Assembly (NCBI RefSeq): GCF_014467235.1 | Contig: NZ_NKHP01000001.1 | Location: 404,931 to 468,930 of the forward strand | Direction of reading: 5' to 3' | DNA: 64,000 nucleotides | Source: Xenorhabdus indica | Lineage (GTDB): Bacteria; Pseudomonadota; Gammaproteobacteria; Enterobacterales; Enterobacteriaceae | In this document: positions 40,626-50,880 of the stretch, piece by piece | Position numbering within the stretch: position 1 is the stretch's first letter | How the letters are laid out: each line of letters begins with the position of its first letter | Translations under genes and position numbers: made by a program | The notes under the pieces: generated by a model | What the model was told of the DNA's origin: nothing | Database searches by the model: none | What the model saw: only the letters and a program-made list of their open reading frames with translations

Positions 40626-41489
40626 ATGTGGCAAACTGTTAGCCGTCTATTAAATGAACATTTTGGTGAGGCAGAAATCCGTCATCAAACGGAGTTATCA
40701 GGAGGTGACATTCACCGCTCGTGGTCCATTGAGTATGGTGAACAACATATCTTTGTTAAATCCAACACGAAAGAGATGTTGACTGTTTTTAAAACAGAGG
40801 CAGAACAGTTGGAATTATTAGCGCGTAGTAAAACAACACGCATACCTGAAGTTTACGGTGTTGGGCATGATCGTAGTCATAGTTTTCTTATACTGGAATA
40901 CCTTCCTATAAAACCATTTGATGCTCACAACGCGTATTGCTTCGGCCAACAACTTGCCAGACTGCATCAATGGAATGAACAACCGAAATTCGGTTTTGAT
41001 TTTGACAATATGCTTGGGACTACAATACAGCCTAATGGGTGGCAAAAACGCTGGAATCAATTTTACGCAGAAAAGCGTATTGGCTGGCAATTACAACTTG
41101 CAACAGACAAGGGAATGGTATTCGGGAATATCGATTCCATTGTCCAAAAAATCAGTGATAAACTGCATTCTCATCAACCTGAACCCTCTCTATTGCATGG
41201 TGATTTATGGCCAACAAATTGTGCATCATTAAACAACAATTGCGCCGTAGCATTTGATCCTGCATGTTATTGGGGAGATCGTGAATGCGACCTTGCTATG
41301 CTCCCTTTCTATCCTGAATTGCCTCTGCAAGTTCTTGACGGTTATCAAAGTGTTTGGCCATTACCGTCAGGCTTTATTGAACGACAACCACTTTATCAAC
41401 TCTATTATTTACTGAATCGCTGTAACCTTTTTGGTGGCGATAATTTTATTGCTGCGCAAACCATAATCGATAATATATTATCTGAATAA
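40626..41489 (+). CDS. yniA: Fructosamine kinase family protein YniA
   Basis: A 287-residue kinase of the fructosamine-3-kinase/APH fold. Brenner-type catalytic loop LLHGDLWPTNC and the metal-binding AFDPACYWGDRECDLAM are intact. Family members phosphorylate ketosamines (protein deglycation); the substrate of YniA is not settled. Its place near thrS and next to yniB matches E. coli. Start has AATGAGGTGAGTC before it. Confidence 0.9.
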   Translation: MWQTVSRLLNEHFGEAEIRHQTELSGGDIHRSWSIEYGEQHIFVKSNTKEMLTVFKTEAEQLELLARSKTTRIPEVYGVGHDRSHSFLILEYLPIKPFDAHNAYCFGQQLARLHQWNEQPKFGFDFDNMLGTTIQPNGWQKRWNQFYAEKRIGWQLQLATDKGMVFGNIDSIVQKISDKLHSHQPEPSLLHGDLWPTNCASLNNNCAVAFDPACYWGDRECDLAMLPFYPELPLQVLDGYQSVWPLPSGFIERQPLYQLYYLLNRCNLFGGDNFIAAQTIIDNILSE

Positions 41490-41780
41490 TCATTCTGGCT
41501 ATCTACAGAATAAAGGAAAATTTATTTTTTCAAATATAATCCAATGGTTAAAGTTATTAATTAGATTTTATTTAGTTATTGTTTTTTATAAAAATGCAAA
41601 TAAAAATAAAGCAATTAAATAAATAATAAAAATTAATCACATCAGTTAAATTTTATTATTCCAAATTTACGAGTATTATGTCTATCCGATATCAGAGTGC
41701 TATTTCAAGCAGTTCTCCGTTCTATTTTTGGATATACCAATAAGCTGCGGAGTTAACTACTCTCGCAGCTATCTTATATA

Positions 41781-42320
41781 TTACCAACCTAATAATTTCA
41801 ATAAAAAATAGGCGATTGCGCCGATAATAATGGGTGATATATAAAGAATGAATATTTGGCTGAATAATGAATGGCGTGGAAATTTGATTTTAGATTCCAA
41901 CTGTTCCTTAGTTACATCGCTCTCTTTAGCTTTCTCAAAGATCATATGATCTTCAATTTGTTCCTTAATGAATTTGAATTGGCGGTATATCCTCAAACCA
42001 GATGCACTCATTGCCAAGCCAACAAACATCAGAAAATAGATAATCAAAAAACTGACATTTGCCCCTGTGATCATTGCCATATAGTCTGGAGTTGGAGAGT
42101 GCTTCCAAAAAAAATCCAAAAATGGTGTGTTGAATTTGATCATTTCAGCCATCATTCTCAAAAAATCATTCAATACTGCATTAATACCCTCACCTTTAAC
42201 CTCATGTTGCCATATCAGGTTAACCACTGAAACTAAAGTTGACAGAAAAGCGGGGACAAAAATAATCCAACCCAACAGCCGCTTAGCAATAGCAACATGT
42301 CTTGCTTGTTGATACGTCAT
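41781..42320 (-). CDS. yniB: YniB family inner-membrane protein
   Basis: A 179-residue membrane protein with helices near residues 14-36, 84-106 and 150-176. The N-terminus MTYQQARHVAIAKRLLGWIIF and the NTPFLDFFWKHSPTPD segment match E. coli YniB. Function unknown. Confidence 0.88.
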   Translation of the reverse strand: MTYQQARHVAIAKRLLGWIIFVPAFLSTLVSVVNLIWQHEVKGEGINAVLNDFLRMMAEMIKFNTPFLDFFWKHSPTPDYMAMITGANVSFLIIYFLMFVGLAMSASGLRIYRQFKFIKEQIEDHMIFEKAKESDVTKEQLESKIKFPRHSLFSQIFILYISPIIIGAIAYFLLKLLGW

Positions 42321-42338
42321 TAATACTCCTCATGAGCA

Positions 42339-42408
42339 TATACCCAATAGATTTCAAGCCATAACGCGACAGTAAGTGAACGAATCTCCAGAAGCATAGA
42401 TAGCTATT
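42339..42408. repeat. Truncated interspersed repeat, copy C
   Basis: Opens TATACCCAATAGATTTCAAG and continues with the inner unit GTAAGTGAACGAATCTCC plus AGCATAGATAGCTAT, as in the longer, roughly 120-bp Photorhabdus/Xenorhabdus repeats I recall. The mirrored 3' half ending in gggtata is missing. Confidence 0.6.
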
Positions 42409-42512
42409 CTAGACAAAAATCAGTTAAATATTAGTGTTATGTGTTAATAAATAAAAGATTTTTATTGTATACCCCTATTCAACTTATACAAAACCCTCTA
42501 TACTAGTGCGCA

Positions 42513-42528
42513 CTGTATACATAAACAG
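42513..42528 (+). promoter_or_regulatory. LexA (SOS) box of ydjM
   Basis: CTGTATACATAAACAG has the CTG-N10-CAG frame of LexA boxes with an AT-rich alternating centre. It lies 42 bases before the ydjM start and just after a TATACT -10-like element. ydjM is an SOS gene in E. coli. Confidence 0.8.
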
Positions 42529-42569
42529 CAATATATACCAATATAACAAACAATTCAGTATAAATAATT

Positions 42570-43163
42570 ATGACAGCAGAAGGGCATCTTCTCTTTTCAG
42601 TTGCCAGCCTTGTATTGGCTCATCAGCTAGAAATTACTCCAGAAATAGCACAGGGGGATTGGTTGCATATGCTTCCTGGTGTACTTTTGGCTTCTTTATT
42701 ACCTGATATTGATCATCCACATTCAACGTTAGGCAGGTTATTCCGTTTTATTTCCATTCCTATTGCACGACTTTGTGGACATCGTGGATTTACACATAGC
42801 CTATTAGCACTCGTTGCTGGCATTATTCTCTTTCAGACCAAAATGCCTGCTGACTGGCCCATACCAACTGACTTTTTCCATGCCATGATAGTAGGTTATA
42901 TCAGCCATTTGGTTGCAGATATGCTTACGCCAGCAGGCATCCCTCTCTTATGGCCACTAAAAATGCGTTTCCGAATACCTATATTAAGGGGAAAAGAGCG
43001 CAAAAAAGCGGAACGATTTATAGCCGTTTTGCTTGTAGTGATTGCTATTTTCATTCCACAATACATTGACTTATCGTTTATGCACTATTTAGACAAACTA
43101 CCATTCGATAAGCTGCCTCTTGATAAGTTAAATATCGATAAATTACAAAATCTATATAAGTAA
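42570..43163 (+). CDS. ydjM: LexA-regulated inner-membrane protein YdjM
   Basis: A 197-residue membrane protein of the YdjM family (PF04307), putative metal-dependent hydrolases. Conserved metal-site text: MTAEGHLLFS, LLPDIDHPHSTLG and GHRGFTHSLLA, then HLVADMLTPAGIPLLWP. The C-terminus carries four DKL units five residues apart (DKLPF, DKLPL, DKLNI, DKLQN), not part of the family core. Biochemical role unknown; the LexA box places it in the SOS response. Confidence 0.9.
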   Translation: MTAEGHLLFSVASLVLAHQLEITPEIAQGDWLHMLPGVLLASLLPDIDHPHSTLGRLFRFISIPIARLCGHRGFTHSLLALVAGIILFQTKMPADWPIPTDFFHAMIVGYISHLVADMLTPAGIPLLWPLKMRFRIPILRGKERKKAERFIAVLLVVIAIFIPQYIDLSFMHYLDKLPFDKLPLDKLNIDKLQNLYK

Positions 43164-43602
43164 TTGAGTTTATTTTTGGTGAAACCATAACCCCATCTTT
43201 TCAATGGAGTTAACTTAAAACATAAGTATTTCTTTTTTATTTTTACTAGTCACTTTCATCTTCGGTGTCGCTATTTTGTTAGTTATGGACTCCTATTATG
43301 ATGTAATGATATGAAATATATTCATTATATAATTCCATAAAACTCATATATCATTGGGTAAATTCCTGCATATTGTTACCAAACCTAAACAAGGTGCAAA
43401 TAAATTGCATAAGAATATATAACTAATTGCACTAGATAGTGATAAATAATTATATTATATTCCTTTTAATTATAAGAAAGCCAATTCTTATATTGATATC
43501 ATGTATAGTTAATAGAATATATGGTGCAACTTCTTGTTATAACCTGAAGTAAGCATATCCCATACAAAAAAATCATATTAGTCAGAATATTGGAGACTGG
43601 GG
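43164..43602. other. ydjM-tcyP intergenic region
   Basis: About 440 AT-rich bases. It must contain the tcyP promoter (CysB-dependent in E. coli), but I cannot point to a site, and no gene or hairpin stands out. Confidence 0.5.
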
Positions 43603-44991
43603 ATGAATTTACCACTCATTATTAATGTGCTGATTTTCGCAGCACTACTCGTCGTATTCGCTAAAACGAGTTCAGATCAATGGAGCCTATCCAAGAAAGT
43701 CCTTATGGCTCTGATTATAGGCGTTTTTTTCGGATTGGCATTAAATGTGATTTATGGTGCACACAATCCTGTTGTGAAAGAATCAATTAAGTGGTTCAAC
43801 ATCGTCGGTAATGGTTACGTACAATTGTTACAGATGGTCATTATGCCATTGGTTTTTGCCTCTATACTGAGTGCAGTTGCACGCCTGCATAAGGCGTCTT
43901 CTTTAGGCAAAATCAGCTTCCTGACTATCGGTACTCTACTGCTCACTACCGCCATTTCCGCTTTAATTGCTATTGTTATCGCCAATATGTTTGGCTTGAC
44001 CTCTGCTGGATTAATCCAAGGCACGCAAGAAACTGCGCGTCTGTCGGCGATTGAAGCAAACTATATTAATCGAGTATCAGACCTGAGTATACCGCAATTA
44101 ATCCTCTCTTTTATTCCTAAAAATCCATTTGCAGATCTCACAGGAGCAAGTCCAACTTCAATTATCAGTGTAGTAATTTTTGCAACATTCCTGGGAATTG
44201 CAGCATTACAAATGATAAAAGATGACCGCGAGCGTGGTGAACGAGCGCTTGTTGCTATCGATACTATGCAGGCATGGGCAATGAAACTTGTCAGACTGGT
44301 TATGCGCCTCACTCCATACGGTGTAATGGCATTAATGACTAAAGTTGTTGCCAGCTCCAATATTCACGATATCGCACAATTAGGTAATTTTGTTGTTGCT
44401 TCCTATGTCGCTTTAGCTCTCATGTTTGTTGTACACGGTGTTCTTCTGGCATTGACCGGCATTAACCCACTGAAGTTCTTCAAAAAAGCAGGTCCTGTAC
44501 TGACATTTGCCTTTACCAGCCGTTCGAGCGCTGCAAGCATTCCATTAAATGTTGAGACACAAAGCCGTCGTCTTGGTGTTCCGGAATCTATAGCCAGTTT
44601 TTCTGCTTCATTCGGAGCAACTATCGGTCAAAATGGCTGTGCCGGTATTTATCCTGCAATGTTAGCAGTCATGGTTGCTCCAACTGTTGGCGTTGATCCT
44701 CTTGACCCTCTATGGATCGCAACTCTCATTGGTATCGTGACAGTCAGCTCTGCTGGTGTAGCTGGTGTGGGTGGTGGTGCTACATTTGCTGCGCTTATTG
44801 TTCTGCCTGCAATGGGATTACCTGTTACTTTAGTCGCTCTGTTGATCTCTGTTGAACCTCTTATTGATATGGGCCGCACAGCATTAAACGTCAACGGAGC
44901 AATGGCAGCTGGCACAATTACCAGCCAATTAATGGGTAAGACTGATAAAAAAACATTCGAACAAGATGAAGTAATATTACGTCAATCTTAA
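43603..44991 (+). CDS. tcyP: L-cystine:sodium/dicarboxylate-type symporter TcyP
   Basis: A 462-residue DAACS-family transporter importing L-cystine, formerly YdjN. Eight or so helices plus the re-entrant loops: [38 protein letters not shown] and the [15 protein letters not shown] segment. Same length as E. coli TcyP (463). Confidence 0.94.
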   Translation: MNLPLIINVLIFAALLVVFAKTSSDQWSLSKKVLMALIIGVFFGLALNVIYGAHNPVVKESIKWFNIVGNGYVQLLQMVIMPLVFASILSAVARLHKASSLGKISFLTIGTLLLTTAISALIAIVIANMFGLTSAGLIQGTQETARLSAIEANYINRVSDLSIPQLILSFIPKNPFADLTGASPTSIISVVIFATFLGIAALQMIKDDRERGERALVAIDTMQAWAMKLVRLVMRLTPYGVMALMTKVVASSNIHDIAQLGNFVVASYVALALMFVVHGVLLALTGINPLKFFKKAGPVLTFAFTSRSSAASIPLNVETQSRRLGVPESIASFSASFGATIGQNGCAGIYPAMLAVMVAPTVGVDPLDPLWIATLIGIVTVSSAGVAGVGGGATFAALIVLPAMGLPVTLVALLISVEPLIDMGRTALNVNGAMAAGTITSQLMGKTDKKTFEQDEVILRQS

Positions 44992-45128
44992 TCAAGATCA
45001 ATTCATTCCTCTCTTCCCTCATCTTTGTATCTCAGTACAAAGGTGAGGTTCAAAATCTTATCCCCTTCTTTTTCCTCCATCCAAACTTTCTCAGTTCAGT
45101 TCCATTTCTTTCTGACAAACAGCATCAA

Positions 45129-45161
45129 AAAAGCCGGAGTTCAATCTGAATCCCGGCTTTT
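45129..45161. terminator. Bidirectional terminator tcyP/htpX
   Basis: AAAGCCGG / CCGGCTTT stem with A and T runs on opposite sides, between convergent tcyP and htpX. Confidence 0.82.
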
Positions 45162-45207
45162 ACTTTAATTAATTTTAAAGCTCTCATCTAAAAATCAGAG
45201 AAAAACG

Positions 45208-46092
45208 TTACTTTAAATACTCCCCGCTACGCAGAGCTTCAATACGTTTATCTAATGGAGGATGAGATAAAAACAGCTCGCTGAAACTTTTAGACTTACC
45301 ATTAATACAAAACGCCATCATGCTGCCTTCTTCCTGAGGCTCATAACTGGTTTTGAGACGTTGTAACGCAGCAATCATTTTTTCACGTCCGACAAGTTTC
45401 GCTGACCCTGCATCTGCGTGAAATTCACGGTAACGAGAGAACCACATTGTAATGATGCTTGCCAGAATACCAAATACAATCTCCAGAACCATAGAAAGGA
45501 TCATATAAACAATAGGGTTACCGTTACTGCTGCTTTCGCTCTCATCATCGCTGCTGGACAGGAAACTTGCAGCCGCTTGTGCGATGATACGAGAAATAAA
45601 GATAACGAATGTGTTTACAATCCCTTGCAATAACGTCATTGTTACCATGTCACCATTAGCAATGTGGCTAATCTCATGAGCAATTACAGCTTCCGCTTCA
45701 TCACGACTCATGTTATTCAGTAGTCCAGTACTAACAGCAACCAAAGAAGCATTACGGCGAGCTCCTGTCGCAAATGCGTTAATATCAGGTGCATCATAAA
45801 TGGCAACCTGTGGCATGGTAATACCAACCTGATCAGACTGGCGACGGACAGTTTCCATCAGCCAAAATTCCATTTCGTTAGACGGCTTTTCAATAACTTG
45901 CCCACCAACAGAACGTAATGCCATCCATTTCGACATTAACAAAGAAATAAATGCACCACCAAAACCAAACAACCCAGCCATTATCATGAGACCAGCTACA
46001 CTACTTCGCTGAACTCCTGTGAGTGAAAGTATTATCCCAAACACTACCATAACAGCCAGGTTAGTGAGCAGGAACAAAGCAATTCGCATCAT
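45208..46092 (-). CDS. htpX: Membrane zinc protease HtpX
   Basis: A 294-residue M48B inner-membrane metalloprotease in quality control of membrane proteins, with FtsH. Two N-terminal helices, zinc motif HEISH at residues 139-143, third ligand Glu in [15 protein letters not shown], and further helices between. Family length. Confidence 0.95.
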   Translation of the reverse strand: MMRIALFLLTNLAVMVVFGIILSLTGVQRSSVAGLMIMAGLFGFGGAFISLLMSKWMALRSVGGQVIEKPSNEMEFWLMETVRRQSDQVGITMPQVAIYDAPDINAFATGARRNASLVAVSTGLLNNMSRDEAEAVIAHEISHIANGDMVTMTLLQGIVNTFVIFISRIIAQAAASFLSSSDDESESSSNGNPIVYMILSMVLEIVFGILASIITMWFSRYREFHADAGSAKLVGREKMIAALQRLKTSYEPQEEGSMMAFCINGKSKSFSELFLSHPPLDKRIEALRSGEYLK

Positions 46093-46241
46093 ATAAATTG
46101 GCTTCCTATAATAATCAAACAGTTCAACTAAAAGTAAATCATAAGATGGGGGCTGAACCCATATTATTCAATTTTTTTAAGATGTTAAGCGACAGAATCG
46201 ACGTAACTTTACAATATTATATAAGATCCAGCCAGTAATAG

Positions 46242-46267
46242 AAAAGCCGACTATCAAGCCGGCTTTT
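46242..46267 (-). terminator. prc terminator
   Basis: AAAAGCCG / CGGCTTTT stem, 22 bases past the prc stop, followed by T-rich sequence on the minus strand. Confidence 0.75.
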
Positions 46268-46288
46268 TATCCATAACGAAGTTTGAAA

Positions 46289-48400
46289 TCACTTCGTCTG
46301 AGTCATTTCAGCAAGCTGATGAGACAAATCTAAAGCAATCTGTACTGATTCATCTAAATAAGGATCTGGACCTTTATAATCTTTTGGCAAATCATCAAGT
46401 GATGTAAGTGATTTCTTCCCTTCACGTTTAAAACGCTCATTAATGCGATTTAATTTAATCGCCTCATATTCTTTATTTTCTTTATCTCGCTCTGCATAGT
46501 TTAACGAATAAACACCATGACGCGCTTTTAGCACCTTGTAATAGGCAATATCCTGATTGATATATTTGAACTCAGGGTCATTGGTGATACGCTGATGATG
46601 CAGTTTGGTCAATAGCGGTATTAACTCTGAAATTTTCTTTGAAGAAGTATAACTTGCCGGTTGAATACTATCCCACGGCAGGGCATTGTCTTCCTGACTT
46701 TCACTCATGTCAGATGGTTCTCCCCCTGTTGGCATAAGGATATCAGGCGTTACGCCTTTAAGTTGAGTACTACCGCCATTCACCCGATAAAATTTCTGAA
46801 TAGTATATTGTACCGAGCCAATCTCTGGCCAATCAGGACTTAGCATCTGATCATAAATGCGATTCAAAGAACGATATTGCTGAACAGTTCCTTTACCAAA
46901 AGTAGGCTCACCAACAATCAACCCACGCCCATAATCTTGCATAGCAGCCGCAAAAATTTCAGATGCGGAAGCACTTCGGTTATCAACTAAAACAACCAAA
47001 GGCCCTTTATAATAGATCGCCTCATCAGTATCCGAATCTTCTTTAATCCGACCTGTATTATCTCTAATCTGCACAATCGGCCCCGTTGAGATAAACAAAC
47101 CAGAAAGTGAGACAGCTTCTGTTAGCGCACCACCACCATTACCACGTAAATCAATGACAATTGCAGAAACATTTTGTTTCGCCAATTTTTGCAACTGTAC
47201 TTTTACATCATTTGTCAGGCCAACATAAAAACTGGGTATATCAAGTATCCCAACCTTCTCTTTACCAACAGTTTTAACTGACATCTTAACTGCATTATCT
47301 TCAAGACGAATATTTTCACGCGTTAAGGTGATAATGTGATTTTTAGCGCCTTTTGTGCCTGGGATGACTTCAAGACGGACTTTACTACCTTTTGGCCCCT
47401 TAATCAGAGCAACAACATCTTCCAGACGCCAACCAACAATATCTACAATTGGTTTACCAGCCTGCCCCACTCCAATAATTTTATCTCCGACTTTGAGTAA
47501 ATTACTTTTGGCTGCTGGCCCTCCCACAACCAGTGAGCGAACAGATACATATTCATCATCATACTGCAAAACAGCCCCAATACCTTCAAGAGAAAGGCTC
47601 ATCTCTGAATTGAACTGTTCTGTATCACGAGGAGAGAGATAGCTAGTATGCGGATCTATTTCACGAGCAAAAGCCATCATAATTGTTCGGAAAACGTCTT
47701 CACTTTTACTCTGAGTAAGATGTTTCAATAAAGTCCGATAGCGTTTTGTCAGTACTTCCTTGATCTCTTTGTCATTTTTACCTGACAGTTTGAGATTTAT
47801 CCAATCGGATTTAATCTTGGCATCCCAAAGATTATTTAATTCTTCAACACTGTTAGACCAAGGTGCTTTATCACGTTCGGTTTCAAGTGTATCGTTGCCA
47901 TCTAAATGGATGGGCTTTTCCAATCGAGAAAGTGCATATTGATAGCGTTCAAAACGGCGTTTCTGCTGTAAATTAAATAATGCGTATGGAAGATGCAGAT
48001 CACCATTTTCAAGCTCTTTGCCTAAGAGCCCTTTTTGCGCAGCAAATTGTGTAATATCTGATGCCAGAAAAACGTTGTGTCCATAATCCAGCATATTTAG
48101 GTAACGATCGAAAACCTTACCTGAAAAATCAGCATCCAGACTAAAATTGCGGTAATGAGAACGGAGAAAACGGGAAACGATCCGTTTACTCACTGTCGGA
48201 TGTTGTAGCTCTGGCTTTAGATCGGGTAACTGATTGATAGTAACAGCAAGGAGATTATTTCCACCTGCTGTACCAACACCAGCTACATCAGAATTAGTGG
48301 CATTGTTATTACGGCTTACACTGTCATTAACAGTACTTGCATGCCCCATACCAGAAAATGATAGTACTAAAACGAAAGCCAAAGTAATGAGTTTGTTCAT
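46289..48400 (-). CDS. prc: Tail-specific periplasmic protease Prc (Tsp)
   Basis: A 703-residue S41 protease trimming the FtsI C-terminus and degrading tagged periplasmic proteins; it also regulates MepS. Signal peptide, PDZ domain around residues 240-320 (SLSLEGIGAVLQYDDEYVSV), and catalytic Ser/Lys dyad in NRSASASEIFAAAMQDYG and EPTFGKGTVQQY. A TTG two codons upstream is closer to the GGAGG and could be used; I kept the ATG. Follows proQ by 13-19 bases, the conserved proQ-prc operon. Confidence 0.95.
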   Translation of the reverse strand: MNKLITLAFVLVLSFSGMGHASTVNDSVSRNNNATNSDVAGVGTAGGNNLLAVTINQLPDLKPELQHPTVSKRIVSRFLRSHYRNFSLDADFSGKVFDRYLNMLDYGHNVFLASDITQFAAQKGLLGKELENGDLHLPYALFNLQQKRRFERYQYALSRLEKPIHLDGNDTLETERDKAPWSNSVEELNNLWDAKIKSDWINLKLSGKNDKEIKEVLTKRYRTLLKHLTQSKSEDVFRTIMMAFAREIDPHTSYLSPRDTEQFNSEMSLSLEGIGAVLQYDDEYVSVRSLVVGGPAAKSNLLKVGDKIIGVGQAGKPIVDIVGWRLEDVVALIKGPKGSKVRLEVIPGTKGAKNHIITLTRENIRLEDNAVKMSVKTVGKEKVGILDIPSFYVGLTNDVKVQLQKLAKQNVSAIVIDLRGNGGGALTEAVSLSGLFISTGPIVQIRDNTGRIKEDSDTDEAIYYKGPLVVLVDNRSASASEIFAAAMQDYGRGLIVGEPTFGKGTVQQYRSLNRIYDQMLSPDWPEIGSVQYTIQKFYRVNGGSTQLKGVTPDILMPTGGEPSDMSESQEDNALPWDSIQPASYTSSKKISELIPLLTKLHHQRITNDPEFKYINQDIAYYKVLKARHGVYSLNYAERDKENKEYEAIKLNRINERFKREGKKSLTSLDDLPKDYKGPDPYLDESVQIALDLSHQLAEMTQTK

Positions 48401-48419
48401 GCCCAAGTTGGCCTCCGTA

Positions 48420-49133
48420 TCAGAACTTTAAGTGTTCTGCGCGTACAATCATTGCCAAACCAGTAGGTAATTGCACTCTTACACCATCTTTTGCAATTTC
48501 CAGCACAGAAGCATCCATGAGGCTTTTCCCTACATTCACTTTGATTGTCTGACCGACTTTCAGAGAGGATACATCTGTTACTGAGGTTAATTCAGGTTGT
48601 GCAATTTTTTTGGTTGTTTTATCTGCTGGCTTACGTGATTGTTGCAGATGATCTGGCGAACGTGATGGACGTTTTTCATCTTTTTTACCTGTTGACGGGC
48701 GACGACGAGGCGCTGCCTTTTTATTCACAGGACGTTCGCTTTTCTTGTCAGATACGTTTTCTGTTTCACGTTTTTTGGCACGTTGTTCAGCTCGTTGAGC
48801 TTGTACCCGAGCTTTAGCTTCCGTTAATTGCTGACGCGCATGTTCAATATGTTCAGCTTCCAGTTCACCACACGCATTACCATCAAGGTCAACACGCTGA
48901 GCTCCTTCTTTAACTCCATAAAGGTAGCGCCAACTGGAAGTATACAAGCGCAGAGCAGAACGGAGCTGTGTTTTACTTAAACACTCTTCGCCCTGAATAC
49001 GTTCAACGATATCCTGAAAGATCCCGATTTTTAAAGGACGTGCTTCGCCTTCTGCGGCAAAACAAAGCGGGAATCGTTCAGCCAAAAAAGCAATGATTTC
49101 TTTACTACTGTTCAACTTAGGTTGATTTTCCAT
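48420..49133 (-). CDS. proQ: RNA chaperone ProQ
   Basis: A 237-residue global RNA-binding protein. FinO/ProQ domain at about 10-120 ([33 protein letters not shown]), then a Lys/Arg-rich disordered linker (about 125-180) and a C-terminal Tudor/KOW-like domain ([12 protein letters not shown] to the end). Matters here because it, with Hfq, stabilises many sRNAs. Confidence 0.95.
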   Translation of the reverse strand: MENQPKLNSSKEIIAFLAERFPLCFAAEGEARPLKIGIFQDIVERIQGEECLSKTQLRSALRLYTSSWRYLYGVKEGAQRVDLDGNACGELEAEHIEHARQQLTEAKARVQAQRAEQRAKKRETENVSDKKSERPVNKKAAPRRRPSTGKKDEKRPSRSPDHLQQSRKPADKTTKKIAQPELTSVTDVSSLKVGQTIKVNVGKSLMDASVLEIAKDGVRVQLPTGLAMIVRAEHLKF

Positions 49134-49228
49134 GAAATTTCCTGATTACAACGGTTTTGCCAACCAGCGCAGGCATGAACAGGCGACATTATAATAGTGT
49201 TGCTGATAAATGCCACGTCATACATAGG

Positions 49229-49726
49229 TTAAGTTACATTCTGTTGCAGATATTTTGGCACAACACATTGCCCCAAATGCTCACAAAGCCTGCTAACAAG
49301 CGCTTTTAAGCCATATTCATCATATTCGTCAAACCGATCAAAAACCGTACTGTCAATATCCAAAACGCCAATAACTTGCCCATTAATTTCCAAAGGAAGG
49401 ACAATTTCAGCATTACTGGCAGAATCACAAGCTATATGACCGGGAAAAGTATGTACATCGGAAATACGCTGGATACAATTCCTTGCTACAGCAGTTCCAC
49501 ATACACCTTTTCCTATAGGAATACGAACACAAGCAATTTTACCTTGGAACGGCCCTAAAACTAGGGTATCACCATCTACCAAGTAAAAGCCAACCCAATT
49601 AACATTATCCAAACGTTCATATAACAATGAACTTGAATTTGCAAGAGATGCGATCAAATTATATTCGCCTGATAATAGAGCTACCAAGCTATCTGATAGT
49701 TCCCGATAGAATTCACATTTGTCCAT
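49229..49726 (-). CDS. msrC: Free methionine-(R)-sulfoxide reductase MsrC
   Basis: A 165-residue GAF-domain enzyme reducing free Met-(R)-sulfoxide. Catalytic cysteines are in place: KIACVRIP, GKGVCGTAVAR and GHIACDSASNAEIVLPL. Start at ATG 49726 (MDKCEFY) with AGG five bases before; a GTG two codons earlier is possible. Confidence 0.92.
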   Translation of the reverse strand: MDKCEFYRELSDSLVALLSGEYNLIASLANSSSLLYERLDNVNWVGFYLVDGDTLVLGPFQGKIACVRIPIGKGVCGTAVARNCIQRISDVHTFPGHIACDSASNAEIVLPLEINGQVIGVLDIDSTVFDRFDEYDEYGLKALVSRLCEHLGQCVVPKYLQQNVT

Positions 49727-49739
49727 ACACACCTACACA

Positions 49740-50160
49740 ACAGCCAGATAAGAAACAATTTAATAACAATAGAACAACAAGATAAGTTTCCCAAGGACAT
49801 CAAACCATTCTGGTAAATCTTCTACTATCCTTATGTCACTGTCCCAGAATACCGCTTGAATCTCAGAATTAAAATTTTCTTTTTATATTTTACCCGTATC
49901 CACTTATAAAATTCAGTTAGTTATCACAGCTTATTTAGAAAATGACCTAATTTGCAGCCAAAATCGTGCCCCTGCTCATATTATTATCAAACACTTCACC
50001 AAAAAACGAGCAATTGGCCACTTGCTATTTAGGCATTTATCTGCAGCCACACTAAATCTTGAAATCCATAAGGTATATTGAATAGATTATACAAGTTAAG
50101 AAAAAGAGATGATCTTGCAAAAAAAGAATAAAATTATTCAGTTCTCATGGTAAACATAAC
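49740..50160. other. msrC-sdsR intergenic region
   Basis: About 420 AT-rich bases. In E. coli, yebS, yebT, rsmF and others lie between these loci; here none is seen, and no recognisable remnant remains. No supported gene. Confidence 0.5.
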
Positions 50161-50262
50161 AAAAAAAGGCCGAGCTCACTCCTCTACTCGGCCTAGGGAA
50201 AATGGCTCTGTTTAGAGAGCCGTGTGCTAAAATGCCATTGAGACGTAGAACAACTTACCTCT
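50161..50262 (-). ncRNA. sdsR: sRNA SdsR (RyeB) homolog
   Basis: On the minus strand I read TTTTAGCACACGGCTCTCT, AGAGCCATTTTCCCTAGGCC, then a GC-rich hairpin AGGCCGAG / CTCGGCCT and seven T. This follows the recalled E. coli/Salmonella SdsR 3' half block by block: UUUUAGCGCACGGCUCUCU, AGAGCCAUUUCCCUGGACC, then the terminator. It also lies directly 3' of yebY, the conserved SdsR locus. The 5' end is set from the known length of about 104 nt. SdsR is a sigma-S-dependent, Hfq-bound stationary-phase sRNA that represses mutS, tolC and porin mRNAs in relatives. Confidence 0.85.
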
Positions 50263-50351
50263 TAAAGAGTAGTTGACTCACGGTAAATTACCAAATTTTG
50301 TTAATTATTTAGCTCGTTAATTAACATACATATCAGCAGTAAAAATTACGG

Positions 50352-50723
50352 TTATTTTTTATCGCTTGCTTTACCATTACTTGCTTGATCATTGCATAGC
50401 ACCATAGCCGCTTTCTGAAATGGCTCAATACTGATTTTTCGATTGCGATGATCAGGATCATCCAAAAGTATTGTATTTAGCGGGGTTGCAATAACTTGGT
50501 TATTTTTCATCATTTCTACTGCACGCTCATTGAGGGGATATTGCATAAGCGTACTGGGATTGATCACAAACAGCGCATTTCCTGAACGACAATCGAGCAT
50601 AACCTCTTCACGAGTAAAAGCCCATTGTTTCCCAAACTGTAACTTACTAATGGTTTGTATTGGAGCAGCAATCCCCTGGAAAGAGAAAAATAAAAAAGAT
50701 AAAAACCAAAATACTCGTTTCAT
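50352..50723 (-). CDS. yebY: YebY family (DUF2511) periplasmic protein
   Basis: A 123-residue secreted protein with signal peptide (cut near GIAA). Core [27 protein letters not shown] and two cysteines (DCRSG, VLCND) that may pair. Start at 50723, eight bases after GGGGG. Function not established; linked to yebZ-yobA as in E. coli. Confidence 0.85.
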   Translation of the reverse strand: MKRVFWFLSFLFFSFQGIAAPIQTISKLQFGKQWAFTREEVMLDCRSGNALFVINPSTLMQYPLNERAVEMMKNNQVIATPLNTILLDDPDHRNRKISIEPFQKAAMVLCNDQASNGKASDKK

Positions 50724-50880
50724 TATCATCCCCCTGATAAACATATAAGCTGAATTCTACCGCCCTTTTTCTTATTTATATACCCACCGTCTTATAAATT
50801 GCAGATTTATTGGTCACAACTTAAAAATCATACTTAACAACCCTATGCGTATATCCAAGCTAATACCAACTATTCAAGGA

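Noticed and set aside
43085..43160. Tandem DKL units as a separate repeat element
   Set aside because: They are in-frame codons of the ydjM C-terminus, not an intergenic repeat or CRISPR-like array.
49940..50090. Protein-like frame in the msrC-sdsR spacer
   Set aside because: Short, no start or ribosome binding site, and no recognised family; could be chance in AT-rich DNA.
50779..50804. Degenerate tataccc-type repeat near yebY
   Set aside because: Only the first arm resembles the repeat family and no mirrored end was found; not listed as a copy.
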